A stretch of 64,000 bases of DNA from a bacterium. Its GTDB lineage: Bacteria > Krumholzibacteriota > Krumholzibacteriia > LZORAL124-64-63. Position 1 is the stretch's first letter. Each line of letters starts with the position of its first letter. Of the stretch, positions 16,458-28,186 are shown in pieces. The DNA lies in contig JAIFKS010000003.1 in the NCBI GenBank assembly GCA_020049465.1, forward strand, positions 1 to 64,000, given 5' to 3'. Position numbers and translations under genes: made by a program. A model generated the notes under the pieces. It had not been told where the DNA came from. It saw only the letters and a program-made list of their open reading frames with translations, and did not search any database.

Positions 16458-18221
16458 ATGGAGGCGAAGGGGAACAGGATCGTCGGCTTGCGCCGTCTGG
16501 CGCTGATCCTGGCCGGGGTCTGCGGTCTTTCGGGGCTGATCCTCGAATACGGGACCTATCCCGGCGCCTGGGTGCTGCGCCTGGCCCACGGCCTGAGCAC
16601 GGCCGCGGTGGGTCTGTTCCTGTGCGAGCAGTTCCTGGGCCTGCGCGCGGCGGGCAGTTTTCGCGACTACCTGCGGCGGCGCTGGCCCACCTTCACCCTG
16701 TCCTGCCTGCTGGGACTGCAGGCCCTGGCCCTGCTGGCCGGCAGCCGCACCGAATGGCTGCGGCGCCTGCTCGAGTCCCTTCGCCTGGAGTCCCTGACCA
16801 GCGCCTACCTGATCGTCATGCAGCTCTACCTGGTGGCGGTCATCCTGCTCGAACTGCCGCACCTGCATTCCCGGTTCGCCGCGCTGCGCATGCGACCGGC
16901 GGCCGGGTTCATCGGTGTCTTCATGCTGGTCATCGTGCTGGGGGCCGGACTGCTGGTGCTTCCCCGGGCCACGCCGGTCGAGCAGCCCATCGACTTCCTG
17001 GACGCCCTGTTCACCGCGACCAGCGCGGTCTGCGTGACCGGTCTGGTGGTGCGCGACACCGGCACCGGATTCACGCTCTTCGGCCAGACCGTGATCATGA
17101 TCCTGATCCAACTGGGCGGACTGGGCATCATGTCGCTGACCGCGGCGCTCGGGCTGCTGTTGGGGCGCGGCATCGGCGTGCGCGAGAACAGCCTGCTGCG
17201 CGAGGTCTTCCAGGTGCCCATGATGGACGAGATGGGCCGCATCATCCGCGGCATCATCGTGGTGACGCTGAGCTTCGAGGCGATGGGCGCCGCCGTTCTG
17301 TACGCGGGCTTCAGCCAGGGGCCGCCGCCGCCGGGACCGCTCCTGTTCACTGCGGTCTTCCATGCCGTCAGCGCGTTCTGCAACGCCGGCTTCGGGACCT
17401 ATCCCGACAACCTGATGTCGTTCGCCGAAAACCCGCTGGTGATGGCGCCGATCGCGACCCTGATCATCGTCGGCGGTCTCGGCTTCGGTGTGGCGGTGCA
17501 GATGGCGGCCTGGTGGCGGGGCCGGATTCAGCATCGGCACGGGCGGGCCTACAGGCTGGGCCTGCACGGGCAGGTGGTGCTGACGATGACGGCCATCCTG
17601 CTCGTGGTCGGCTGCGGCCTGCTGGCGGTGTTCGAATGGAACGGTTCGCTGGCGGACGGCACGCCCGGTCTGCGCCTGGCACAGGCGTTCTTCCAGTCGA
17701 CCACCTGCCGCACCGCCGGTTTCAACAGCATGGATCTGAGGCTGCTGACGCCCGCGTCGGTGCTGGTGATGATCCTCCTGATGTACATCGGCGCCAGCCC
17801 GGGATCGACCGGAGGCGGCGTCAAGGTCACCACCGTGGCGATCGCCTGGGCCAATCTGCGGTCGATCGCGCAGGGGCGCTCGCGGGTGCGGCTGGGCAAG
17901 CGCGAAATCGACCCCCTGGATGTGCAGCGCGCGCTGCTGGTGCTGTCGACCGCGCTGGTGGTTGCGTCGGTCGCCATCGTCATTCTGCTGGTAACCGAGC
18001 GCAGTGACCTGCAGACCGTTGCCTTCGAGGTGTTCTCGGGCCTGGGCACGGTCGGGTTGTCGCTGGGACTGACCCCGGCTCTGACGCCGACCGGGCGTGT
18101 CGTGTTGATCCTGCTCATGTTCATCGGTCGGCTCGGACCGCTGACGTTGGCGAGCAGCCTGACGGCGCCGAAGCACGAGTCACACGTGCGGCTGCCGCGC
18201 GGACGGATCCTGATCGGTTGA
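16458..18221 (+). CDS. trkH: TrkH/KtrB-type potassium channel subunit with extra N-terminal helices
   Basis: The 587-residue membrane protein contains the four pore loops of the superfamily of K+ transporters: TSAVCVTGLVV, SAFCNAGFG, TCRTAGFNSM and SGLGTVGLSLG. Each has the selectivity-filter Gly, and GASPGSTGGGVKVTT follows pore 3. A 150-residue N-terminal part with about four extra hydrophobic segments precedes the channel core; this is longer than KtrB and resembles extended TrkH variants. It imports K+ together with the cytoplasmic TrkA regulator encoded 39 bp downstream. The start ATG follows GGGAGGCGC. Confidence 0.93.
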   Translation: MEAKGNRIVGLRRLALILAGVCGLSGLILEYGTYPGAWVLRLAHGLSTAAVGLFLCEQFLGLRAAGSFRDYLRRRWPTFTLSCLLGLQALALLAGSRTEWLRRLLESLRLESLTSAYLIVMQLYLVAVILLELPHLHSRFAALRMRPAAGFIGVFMLVIVLGAGLLVLPRATPVEQPIDFLDALFTATSAVCVTGLVVRDTGTGFTLFGQTVIMILIQLGGLGIMSLTAALGLLLGRGIGVRENSLLREVFQVPMMDEMGRIIRGIIVVTLSFEAMGAAVLYAGFSQGPPPPGPLLFTAVFHAVSAFCNAGFGTYPDNLMSFAENPLVMAPIATLIIVGGLGFGVAVQMAAWWRGRIQHRHGRAYRLGLHGQVVLTMTAILLVVGCGLLAVFEWNGSLADGTPGLRLAQAFFQSTTCRTAGFNSMDLRLLTPASVLVMILLMYIGASPGSTGGGVKVTTVAIAWANLRSIAQGRSRVRLGKREIDPLDVQRALLVLSTALVVASVAIVILLVTERSDLQTVAFEVFSGLGTVGLSLGLTPALTPTGRVVLILLMFIGRLGPLTLASSLTAPKHESHVRLPRGRILIG

Positions 18222-18260
18222 GCGGGGCGCGAACCGTGCCCCCGAAAGGACGTGAGAGCG

Positions 18261-18929
18261 ATGAAAGTTGCCGTGTTCGGGTTGGGGAAATTCGGCCGCG
18301 CGTTGGCGCTGGGCCTGGCCAAGGGCGGGGCTGAAGTGCTGGCCGTCGACGCCAGTGATCGTCTGGTCGAGGAAGTGGCCGACGAGGTATCGGTCGCCGT
18401 GGCCTTCGACGCCACCGACGTGTCGAACCTGAAGGCCTACAACGTGGGGTCGATGGACGCCGTGGTGGTCGCCATGGCCACCAATTTCGAGGCGTCGGTG
18501 ATGATCACCATGCTCTGCAAGGGTCTGGGCGCCAAGCAGGTCTACGCGAAAGCCCTCAACCAGATGCAGGAATCCGTGTTGCGGCGGATCGGCGCCGATT
18601 CGGTGGTCAAGCCGGAGCAGGACATGGGCACGCGGCTGGCCGACTACCTGCTGCACGAACGCGTGATGGAGTTCGTGCAGCTGCCCGAGGGATTCTCGCT
18701 GCGGCGCGTCAAGGTGCCGGTCGCCTGGGACGGCAAATCGTTGGCGGAATTGAACCTGCTGGCCACGCACCGCCTGAACCTGGTGCAGATCCTGCGCCGC
18801 AATCCGGATGCCGGCAACGGCCAGGACGACGAGACGCGCTTCCCGCTGCCGGGCGGCAAGGAAGTGCTGCACGCGGGCGATCGCATCGACGTGATCGGTC
18901 CCGACCGCGAGGTGCACCGGCTGGACTAG
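18261..18929 (+). CDS. trkA: TrkA/KtrA K+ uptake regulatory subunit
   Basis: The 222-residue protein has one RCK unit: an N-terminal Rossmann fold with VAVFGLGKFGRALA, an acidic AVDAS at the end of beta 2, and an RCK_C domain (about 140-220). One unit makes it KtrA-like in size; E. coli TrkA has two. It gates TrkH in response to bound nucleotide. ATG 18261 was preferred over the in-frame GTG at 18252 because AAAGGA at 18245-18250 is better spaced and the Rossmann strand starts at once. Confidence 0.93.
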   Translation: MKVAVFGLGKFGRALALGLAKGGAEVLAVDASDRLVEEVADEVSVAVAFDATDVSNLKAYNVGSMDAVVVAMATNFEASVMITMLCKGLGAKQVYAKALNQMQESVLRRIGADSVVKPEQDMGTRLADYLLHERVMEFVQLPEGFSLRRVKVPVAWDGKSLAELNLLATHRLNLVQILRRNPDAGNGQDDETRFPLPGGKEVLHAGDRIDVIGPDREVHRLD

Positions 18930-19078
18930 AGGCCCGCCGGTCACGGCCCCGCGATAATCCCCTGTTGGGTGGGGTCCTCAGGCGCTAGGTTGGGGGAGTG
19001 ACGTGCCGTCCGGCGCGGAACCTCATGGTTGGCCGTTCCGATGCCGAGCCCGTTCCCGACAACGACAAGGAGCGATTC

Positions 19079-19708
19079 ATGAAGAAGTACTTGAGGGCCT
19101 TTGCCGCCCTGACCTTGCTGACGGGACTGGCCTTGGTGGCCGGTTGCTCGTCCTGCAACGAATTCAAGACGCAGATCAGCCAGATGGACGCCCAGATCGC
19201 CGAGCTGCAGAAGGAACTGGCCGTCCGCGACACCAAGCTGACGGAGCGCGAGCAGGTCGCGGCCGAACTGTCGCGCAACCTGTCGGAGTGCCAGTCCGAG
19301 AACGCCGTGCTGGTCGAACAGCGCGATGAAGTGGTCATGATCACCGTGCAGGACCAGTTGGCCTACAAATCCAGCCAGGTCGTCATCCTGGACAGCATGG
19401 TCCCCATCCTGAAGGCCATCGCCACGACGGTCGAGGGCCATCCCGACTGGGACGTGTATGTCGAAGGCTTCACCGACAGCCGCAAGATCAGCCCCGAGTT
19501 CACCGATCGCTTTCCCAGCAACTGGGAGCTGGGCGCGTTCCGCTCGTGCGCCGTCGTGCGCTACCTGACCAATGAACTGGGCCTGCCGGCCGACCGCTTC
19601 GCCGCCGTGTCGTACGGTCCGTTCCGGCCGGTGGCCGGGAACGACACCGAGGACGGGCGCGCGCAGAACCGCCAGGTGCGCTTCATCCTGCACAAGCCGC
19701 GCGGCTGA
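19079..19708 (+). CDS. OmpA-family lipoprotein with coiled-coil stalk
   Basis: The 209-residue precursor has a lipoprotein signal with lipobox LVAGC (Cys23). A heptad-rich segment follows (about 25-80, ISQMDAQIAELQKELAV). The C-terminal OmpA-like peptidoglycan-binding domain has WELGAFRSCAVVRYLTNELG and the terminal DGRAQNRQVRF, matching the LSxxRAxxVxxYL and NRRVxF signatures. It probably tethers the outer membrane to the wall in the manner of Pal. It is followed by a strong terminator at 19739-19770. The start follows AAGGAGCG. Confidence 0.9.
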   Translation: MKKYLRAFAALTLLTGLALVAGCSSCNEFKTQISQMDAQIAELQKELAVRDTKLTEREQVAAELSRNLSECQSENAVLVEQRDEVVMITVQDQLAYKSSQVVILDSMVPILKAIATTVEGHPDWDVYVEGFTDSRKISPEFTDRFPSNWELGAFRSCAVVRYLTNELGLPADRFAAVSYGPFRPVAGNDTEDGRAQNRQVRFILHKPRG

Positions 19709-19738
19709 CGAGCCTCCGGCCCGACCGCGATGCCTTCC

Positions 19739-19770
19739 GGCAGCCCCCGGCCCTGAAGCCGGGGGCTGCC
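19739..19770 (+). terminator. Terminator hairpin after the OmpA-like gene
   Basis: GGCAGCCCCCGGC (19739-19751) pairs perfectly with GCCGGGGGCTGCC (19758-19770), a 13-bp stem with a 6-nt loop 30 bp past the stop. Only a weak TGTCT follows, so efficiency may be partial. Confidence 0.65.
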
Positions 19771-19959
19771 TGTCTGGGGGGCAGGAAGGTTGCCGGTGTC
19801 CTGCCGGCGCTTCCGGGGTGGCCGTGGCGACCGGCGCGGCTTATCATCGGGGGTCGGTCCCGGAACCGGGTTCCCGTCGCCGGCGTTGAACCTGTTTCCG
19901 GTCGAAAACACCCCAGTCCGGCGCCGCCGTTCCCGTGGCCGCGCCCCTTCGGAGGCACC

Positions 19960-20715
19960 ATGCGTTTCGTTCCGTCCACGCTCCGCGCCCTGCTGGTTCC
20001 GATCCTGTTGGCCGTGGCCCTGGCTTCGGCCGCATCGGCCGCGCCCGCCGCGGCCGATCAGCCGTCGTTCGTCCGCCTGCAGACGGAAGCCGGCGACATC
20101 CTGCTGGTGTTCTACCCTGAACTGGCGCCGCACCACGTGGGCAATTTCAAGCACCTTGCTTCCACCGGATTCTTCAATGGCACCCGGTTCCACCGCATCG
20201 TTCCCGGATTCGTCATCCAGGGCGGCGATCCGAACAGCAAGGACGACGACCCGCGCAACGACGGCATGGGCGGTCCCACCGTGCGCGACGTGCTGACCGA
20301 CGCCGAGTACCAGGCTGTGCAGAAGGCGAGCGAGGTGCTGGGCGCCAAGGGCTACGCCGGTCTTGAAGGTGCTGCCCAGCTCAAGGCCGAGTTCTCGACC
20401 AAGGTGAAGCACGTGCGCGGCTCGCTGAGCATGGCCCGCGGCCCCGACGTCGACTCGGCCGGCAGCCAGTTCTTCATCTGCGTGGCCGAGACGCCCGCCC
20501 TCGACGGCAAGTACACCATCTTCGGTCACGTCGTGACCGGCATGGATGTCGCCGACAAGATCGTCTCGGCGGAGAAGAATCCCGCTGCCGGACGTGATGC
20601 GCCCGCGATCCCGATCCAGATCTCGGCATTTGTCATCGACGGCACCGCCGGACTGACCGCGGCCGAACGCGCCGCCTGGGACGCCCTGCCCGCGAACCTG
20701 AAGGACGTCCGCTGA
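19960..20715 (+). CDS. Exported cyclophilin-type peptidyl-prolyl isomerase
   Basis: The 251-residue protein has a signal peptide (1-28, cleavage after ASA). The cyclophilin core has FNGTRFHRIVPGFVIQGGDP, AGSQFFICVAETPALDGKYT and IFGHVVTGMDVADKI, with catalytic Arg in FHRI and the FFI/L groove. An insert of about 35 residues between GGPT and HVRGSLSMAR is larger than in small bacterial cyclophilins. It should catalyse proline isomerisation in the periplasm or, if lipidated by other means, at the envelope. ATG follows CGGAGGCACC. Confidence 0.92.
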   Translation: MRFVPSTLRALLVPILLAVALASAASAAPAAADQPSFVRLQTEAGDILLVFYPELAPHHVGNFKHLASTGFFNGTRFHRIVPGFVIQGGDPNSKDDDPRNDGMGGPTVRDVLTDAEYQAVQKASEVLGAKGYAGLEGAAQLKAEFSTKVKHVRGSLSMARGPDVDSAGSQFFICVAETPALDGKYTIFGHVVTGMDVADKIVSAEKNPAAGRDAPAIPIQISAFVIDGTAGLTAAERAAWDALPANLKDVR

Positions 20716-20756
20716 AAAAGCGCGCACACCCGAACGCAGCCGAGGATGGAGAGCGC

Positions 20757-23621
<2,865 letters not shown>

Positions 23622-23635
23622 CGCCGTGGATTCGC

Positions 23636-23664
23636 TTGTACGAGCCCGTGACGCAGCTTAGATT
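23636..23664 (+). promoter_or_regulatory. Promoter of the gcv operon
   Basis: TTGTAC (23636-23641), 17-nt spacer, TAGATT (23659-23664), 67 bp before gcvT. The predicted leader is only about 60 nt, with a GCCGG/CCGGC stem at its 5' end (23671-23690). It is too short for a tandem glycine riboswitch. Confidence 0.55.
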
Positions 23665-23730
23665 GGTCCGGCCGGCCGCGCCTCCCCGGCGCCGCCCTGA
23701 TCCTGTTGCTCCAGCCCTGGAGATGATCAC

Positions 23731-24879
23731 GTGGACGATCTGGCGGGCCTCAAGACCACTCCGTTGACCGACTGGCACCGCGCGCACGGCGCGAAGATGG
23801 TGCCCTACGCCGGCTACGAGATGCCGGTCCAGTACGAAGGCGTGCTGGCCGAACACGCGGCCGTGCGCGAACGCGTCGGCCTCTTCGACATCACCCACAT
23901 GGGCGAGATCTTCGTGGACGGGCCGGGCGCCGAAGCCTGGCTGGACTCGCTGGTGACCAACCGCGTGTCCGGCGGCGCCGTGGGCAAGGTCGTCTACACC
24001 GCCATGTGCAAGGCCGACGGCGGCGTGCTGGACGACATGCTCATCTACCGTCTGGGCGCCGAGCGCTGGCTGGTCGTCTGCAACGCGGCGAACCACGACA
24101 AGATCGCGGCCTGGATGTCCGGACACGTGCCGGCCGCCGGCGTGAAGATGGACGACCGCAGCGACGCCGTCGCGCTGATCGCCGTGCAGGGTCCCGACAG
24201 CCGCGAACTGGTGGGCCGCCTGGCAAAGCTGGCCAACCTGCGCGACGACATCGCCGCCCTGGACTTCTACACCGCCTTCACCTGCCCCGGCGTGACCGGC
24301 GAGTGGATCGTCTCGCGCACCGGCTACACCGGCGAGCACGGCTACGAACTGTACCTGCCCAACGCCGACGCGGCGGCCGTCTGGACGGAACTGATGACGC
24401 GCGGGGCCGACTTCGGCGTGACGCCCATCGGCCTGGCGGCGCGCGACACGCTGCGCTTCGAGGTCTGCTACTGCCTGTACGGCCACGAGCTGGGCGAGGA
24501 CATCACCCCGCTGGAAGCCGGCATCGGCTGGGCCGTCAAGCTGAAGAAGGACGACTTCACCGGCCGCGGAGCGCTGGTCGCGCAGCAGGCCGCGGGCGTT
24601 CCGCGCAAGCTGATGTGCCTGGAAGTGACCGGCCGCGGCATCGCGCGGCAGGACGCGCGCGTGCTGCACCAGGGCCGCGACGTCGGCTACGTCACCAGCG
24701 GCACGTTCAGCCCGACGCTGAAGAAGCCCCTGGCCCTGGCGCTGGTCGAGGCCGGCGTGCCCGACGGCGAGGTTCTGATCGACATCCGCGGCAAGGGCGT
24801 CGAGGCGCGCACCACCGCGTTCCCGTTCCTATCGGCGCGCGCCAAGGGCGATCCGCGGGCCGTACGCACGCTGCCCTGA
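23731..24879 (+). CDS. gcvT: Glycine cleavage system T protein (aminomethyltransferase)
   Basis: The 382-residue protein shows the GcvT_N folate-binding fold with AGYEMPVQYEGVLAEHAAVR, LFDITHMGEI, TAMCKADGGVLDDMLIYR and GLAARDTLRFEVCYCLYGHE, followed by the C-terminal barrel. It takes the aminomethyl group from the H-protein lipoyl arm and forms methylene-tetrahydrofolate and ammonia. It starts with GTG at 23731 after GGAGATGA and is the first gene of a T-H-PA-PB-lipM operon. Confidence 0.96.
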   Translation: MDDLAGLKTTPLTDWHRAHGAKMVPYAGYEMPVQYEGVLAEHAAVRERVGLFDITHMGEIFVDGPGAEAWLDSLVTNRVSGGAVGKVVYTAMCKADGGVLDDMLIYRLGAERWLVVCNAANHDKIAAWMSGHVPAAGVKMDDRSDAVALIAVQGPDSRELVGRLAKLANLRDDIAALDFYTAFTCPGVTGEWIVSRTGYTGEHGYELYLPNADAAAVWTELMTRGADFGVTPIGLAARDTLRFEVCYCLYGHELGEDITPLEAGIGWAVKLKKDDFTGRGALVAQQAAGVPRKLMCLEVTGRGIARQDARVLHQGRDVGYVTSGTFSPTLKKPLALALVEAGVPDGEVLIDIRGKGVEARTTAFPFLSARAKGDPRAVRTLP

Positions 24880-24929
24880 CCGGCGGCGACAGATTCGACT
24901 GGATACGAACCGGCAGGAGGAATCCGATC

Positions 24930-25307
24930 ATGGTACCTGGAGACCGCAAGTACACGCAGGAACACGAGTGGATCCTGGTCGACGGCGCCAACGGCACCGT
25001 GGGCGTGACCGAGTTCGCGGCGCACGAGCTGGGCGACATCGTCTTCGTCGAGCTGCCCGCGATCGGATCCAGCTTCAAGCAGGGCGACGCCGTCGGCACC
25101 ATCGAGTCCGTCAAGGCCGTGGCCGACCTCTACCTGCCGGTGTCGGGCGAGATCGTCGCCGTCAACGACGACGTGACGGCCAGCCCCGAGCTGCTGAACG
25201 GCGATCCGTTCGGCCGCGGCTGGCTCGTGAAAGTGAAACTGAGCGTGCCGGCCGAGCTGGATGCTCTGCTCGATGCCGGCGCTTACGGCGAACTGCTGGG
25301 AGGCTGA
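24930..25307 (+). CDS. gcvH: Glycine cleavage system H protein
   Basis: A 125-residue lipoyl carrier, the normal size. The lipoyl-lysine is K62 in the motif GTIESVKAVADLYLP; YTQEHEWI and VGVTEFAAHELGDIVFVELP are typical. It shuttles the aminomethyl intermediate between P and T proteins. A strong CAGGAGG precedes ATG 24930. The presence of a lipoyl-transfer gene at the operon end fits its need for modification. Confidence 0.97.
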   Translation: MVPGDRKYTQEHEWILVDGANGTVGVTEFAAHELGDIVFVELPAIGSSFKQGDAVGTIESVKAVADLYLPVSGEIVAVNDDVTASPELLNGDPFGRGWLVKVKLSVPAELDALLDAGAYGELLGG

Positions 25308-25314
25308 ACGGGGC

Positions 25315-26682
25315 ATGCCCTACGTTCCGCATGCGGATGAAGATATCCGCCAGATGCTCGCGGTGATGGGTCTGGACAGCATCGATCAGCTGTTCGACCA
25401 TCTGCCGGCGAATGTGCGCCTCGGGCGCGACCTGGACCTTCCCCTGGGCCTCAGCGAGGAGGAGGTGCGCGGCTGGTTCCGCTGCGCCGCCGCCCGCAAC
25501 CACGGCCAGGGCGAACTGGTCAGTTTCCTGGGTGGCGGCGTCTACGACACGGTGATCCCCGCCGTGATCGACGCCCTGGTCTCGCGCAGCGAGTTCCTGA
25601 CGGCGTACACGCCGTACCAGCCCGAGGTGTCGCAGGGCACGCTGCAGGCCATCTACGAGTGGCAGAGCTTCATCTGCCGCCTGACCGGCATGGCGGTGGC
25701 CAACGCGAGCATGTACGACGGCGCCACGGCGCTCGCCGAGGCCTGCGCGGTGGCCGTGCACGCCAACCGCAAACTGCTGGTGGTGCTGCCGGCCACGCTG
25801 AATCCCCGCTGGGCGCGCGTGGTGCGCACGTCCATGCGCGGGTCCGGCATCCAGGTGAGCGAGGCGCCGGCGGGGCCGCAGGGCACCATCGACCCGGACG
25901 CGCTGAAGAAGCTGCTGGCAAGCGCGCCGGCCGGCGCCTTCGTGCTGCCGAATCCCAACTACCTGGGCCTGATCGAGCCGGTCGACGACCTGGCGGCCAT
26001 CGCGAAGGCCGCCGGGGCGACGGTGATTGCGGCCGTCAACCCGGTCAGCCTGTCGCTGCTGAAGACGCCCGCCGAATACGGTGCCGACCTGGTCGTGGGC
26101 GAGGCGCAGCCGTTCGGCATTCCCTGCGGCTGGGGCGGTCCGCTGCTGGGCTTCCTGGCCTGCACCGACGAGCAGAAGCGCCGCATCCCCGGCCGCATCG
26201 TCGGCCGCACCGTGGACAACCGCGGGAACAACGGCTACGTGCTCACGCTGCAGACGCGCGAACAGCACATCCGCCGCGAGAAGGCGACCAGCAACATCTG
26301 CAGCAACCAGGGCCTGAACATGATGCGGGCCACGATCTACCTGTCCATGCTGGGCGCGGGCGGTCTGGCCGCCCTGGGCGAGGCCAACCGCGTGCGCATC
26401 GAGGCGCTGCGCACGCGCGCCCGCGCGGTCGCGGGCGTGACGATCCCGTTCGACGGTCCGGTCTTCAACGAGACGGTGCTGCGCCTGCCGAAGCCGGCGG
26501 CCGAGTTCCGCGCCTTCGCGCGGAGCCGCGGCGTGCTGGCCGGCATCCCCCTGGACGGGGTGGCCGGTTGCGGCGCGAACGATCTGCTGGTGGCCGTGAC
26601 CGAGAAGCGGTCGGCGGCGCAGATCGACCAGTACGGAGCCCTGCTCGCGGAATTCGCGGCGGTCGGCGGAAAGGGCAAATGA
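25315..26682 (+). CDS. gcvPA: Glycine dehydrogenase subunit 1 (P protein, N-terminal part)
   Basis: The 455-residue subunit corresponds to the N-terminal half of the single-chain P protein. It starts YVPHADEDIRQMLAVMG and contains FLGGGVYDTVIPAVIDAL, TAYTPYQPEVSQGTLQAIYE and KATSNICSNQGL. It forms the PLP-dependent glycine decarboxylase with GcvPB. ATG 25315 was chosen (GGAGG at 25299-25303), as further-upstream in-frame codons run through gcvH. The stop overlaps the start of gcvPB. Confidence 0.96.
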   Translation: MPYVPHADEDIRQMLAVMGLDSIDQLFDHLPANVRLGRDLDLPLGLSEEEVRGWFRCAAARNHGQGELVSFLGGGVYDTVIPAVIDALVSRSEFLTAYTPYQPEVSQGTLQAIYEWQSFICRLTGMAVANASMYDGATALAEACAVAVHANRKLLVVLPATLNPRWARVVRTSMRGSGIQVSEAPAGPQGTIDPDALKKLLASAPAGAFVLPNPNYLGLIEPVDDLAAIAKAAGATVIAAVNPVSLSLLKTPAEYGADLVVGEAQPFGIPCGWGGPLLGFLACTDEQKRRIPGRIVGRTVDNRGNNGYVLTLQTREQHIRREKATSNICSNQGLNMMRATIYLSMLGAGGLAALGEANRVRIEALRTRARAVAGVTIPFDGPVFNETVLRLPKPAAEFRAFARSRGVLAGIPLDGVAGCGANDLLVAVTEKRSAAQIDQYGALLAEFAAVGGKGK

Positions 26683-28178
26683 TGAGCGAGGACGTGAAGA
26701 AGCCTTCGCGCTGGCTGGGTGAACTGCCGGGCTCGGTGTTCGACAAGGGCGGACCGGGTCGTCGCGGACTGACCTTCGCGCGCTGGGAAGGCGCTCCGGC
26801 GCCCGAACTGCCGGCGGGCCTGCGGCGCGCGGCGCCGGCCGACTTCCCGGCCTTGAGCGAGCCCGAGGTGATGCGCCACTTCACGGCACTGTCGAACCTC
26901 AACCACCACATCGAGCGCGGCATGTACCCGCTGGGCAGCTGCACGATGAAGTACAATCCGCGCGTGAACGAGCAGGTCGCCGCCATGGCCGGCCTGGCCG
27001 ACCTGCACCCGGAGCAGGACGTGGCGGACATCCAGGGACTGCTCGGTGCCCTGCTGCACCTGGAGAACGCGCTCTGCGAGATCACGGGTTTCGCCGCCTG
27101 CAGCCTGATGCCGGCGGCCGGCGCCCACGGCGAGTACCTGGGCATGCTGGTCATCCGCGCCTGGCACCAGTCGCGGGGCGACACCGCCCGTGACGAGATC
27201 CTGATCCCCGATTCCGCGCACGGCACCAACCCGGCCAGCGTGGCGATCATGGGCATGAACCCGCGCACGATCGCCTCGCGTCCCGACGGTCGCATCGACC
27301 TGGACGCGCTGCGCTCCGCGGTGGGGCCGCGCACGGCCGGTATCATGATCACCAACCCCAACACGTTGGGGCTGTTCGAGAACGACATCAGGGAAGTCTC
27401 GCGCATCGTGCACGAGGCCGGCGGCCGCCTGTACATGGACGGCGCCAACCTGAACGCCATCCTGGGCAAGGCCCGGCCGGGCGACATGGGCTTCGACGTC
27501 GTGCACATGAACCTGCACAAGACCATGAGCACGCCGCACGGCGGCGGCGGCCCGGGCGCCGGCCCGATCTGCGTGGCGGCCGACCTGGCGCCGTTCCTGC
27601 CGGGACCGCGCATCGCGCAGGCCGCGGACGGCTCGTTCACGCTCGAGCGCCTGCCGCGACAGGACGACACGTCGATCCACGCCTATTACGGCAACGTGGG
27701 CGTGTGCCTGCGCGCGCTGGCCTACATCCTGCGCAACGGCAGCGACGGCCTGAAGCGCGTCACCGAGTGCGCGGTTCTGAACGCGAACTATCTGCGGCAC
27801 CAGCTGAAGGACGTGATCGAGATCGAGCACGCCGAGGGCTGTCTGCACGAGTTCGTGGCCACCGGCAGCGGCTGGAAACGCGATTTCGGCGTGCGCACGC
27901 TGGACATCGCCAAGCGTCTGCTCGATTACGGCATGCACGCGCCGACGGTGTATTTCCCGCTGATCGTCGAAGAGGCGTTCATGGTCGAGCCGACCGAGAC
28001 CGAATCGCGCGAGAGCCTGGACCGCTTCGTGGCCGTGATGAAGGCGATCCGCATCGAAGCGGAGACCGATCCGGACCTTCTGCACGGGGCGCCGTTCCAT
28101 ACGCCGGTCGGGCGCATGGACGAGGCGCGCGCGGCCCGCGATCCGGACCTGCGCTGGATGGGACCCTGCAACTGCTGA
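26679..28178 (+). CDS. gcvPB: Glycine dehydrogenase subunit 2 (P protein, C-terminal part)
   Basis: The 499-residue subunit carries the PLP lysine K281 in MNLHKTMSTPHGGGGPGAGP, plus YPLGSCTMKYNPRVNE and DSAHGTNPASVAIMG. It decarboxylates glycine and hands the methylamine to lipoyl-GcvH. Tandem ATGs occur at 26679 and 26682; the first overlaps the gcvPA stop, indicating coupled translation and equal subunit supply. The full length suggests an active split enzyme. Confidence 0.97.
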   Translation: MMSEDVKKPSRWLGELPGSVFDKGGPGRRGLTFARWEGAPAPELPAGLRRAAPADFPALSEPEVMRHFTALSNLNHHIERGMYPLGSCTMKYNPRVNEQVAAMAGLADLHPEQDVADIQGLLGALLHLENALCEITGFAACSLMPAAGAHGEYLGMLVIRAWHQSRGDTARDEILIPDSAHGTNPASVAIMGMNPRTIASRPDGRIDLDALRSAVGPRTAGIMITNPNTLGLFENDIREVSRIVHEAGGRLYMDGANLNAILGKARPGDMGFDVVHMNLHKTMSTPHGGGGPGAGPICVAADLAPFLPGPRIAQAADGSFTLERLPRQDDTSIHAYYGNVGVCLRALAYILRNGSDGLKRVTECAVLNANYLRHQLKDVIEIEHAEGCLHEFVATGSGWKRDFGVRTLDIAKRLLDYGMHAPTVYFPLIVEEAFMVEPTETESRESLDRFVAVMKAIRIEAETDPDLLHGAPFHTPVGRMDEARAARDPDLRWMGPCNC

Positions 28179-28186
28179 GGACGCGC

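Noticed and set aside
23665-23730. Glycine riboswitch ahead of gcvT
   Set aside because: Only about 60 nt separate the predicted start from gcvT, too short for one or two glycine aptamers.
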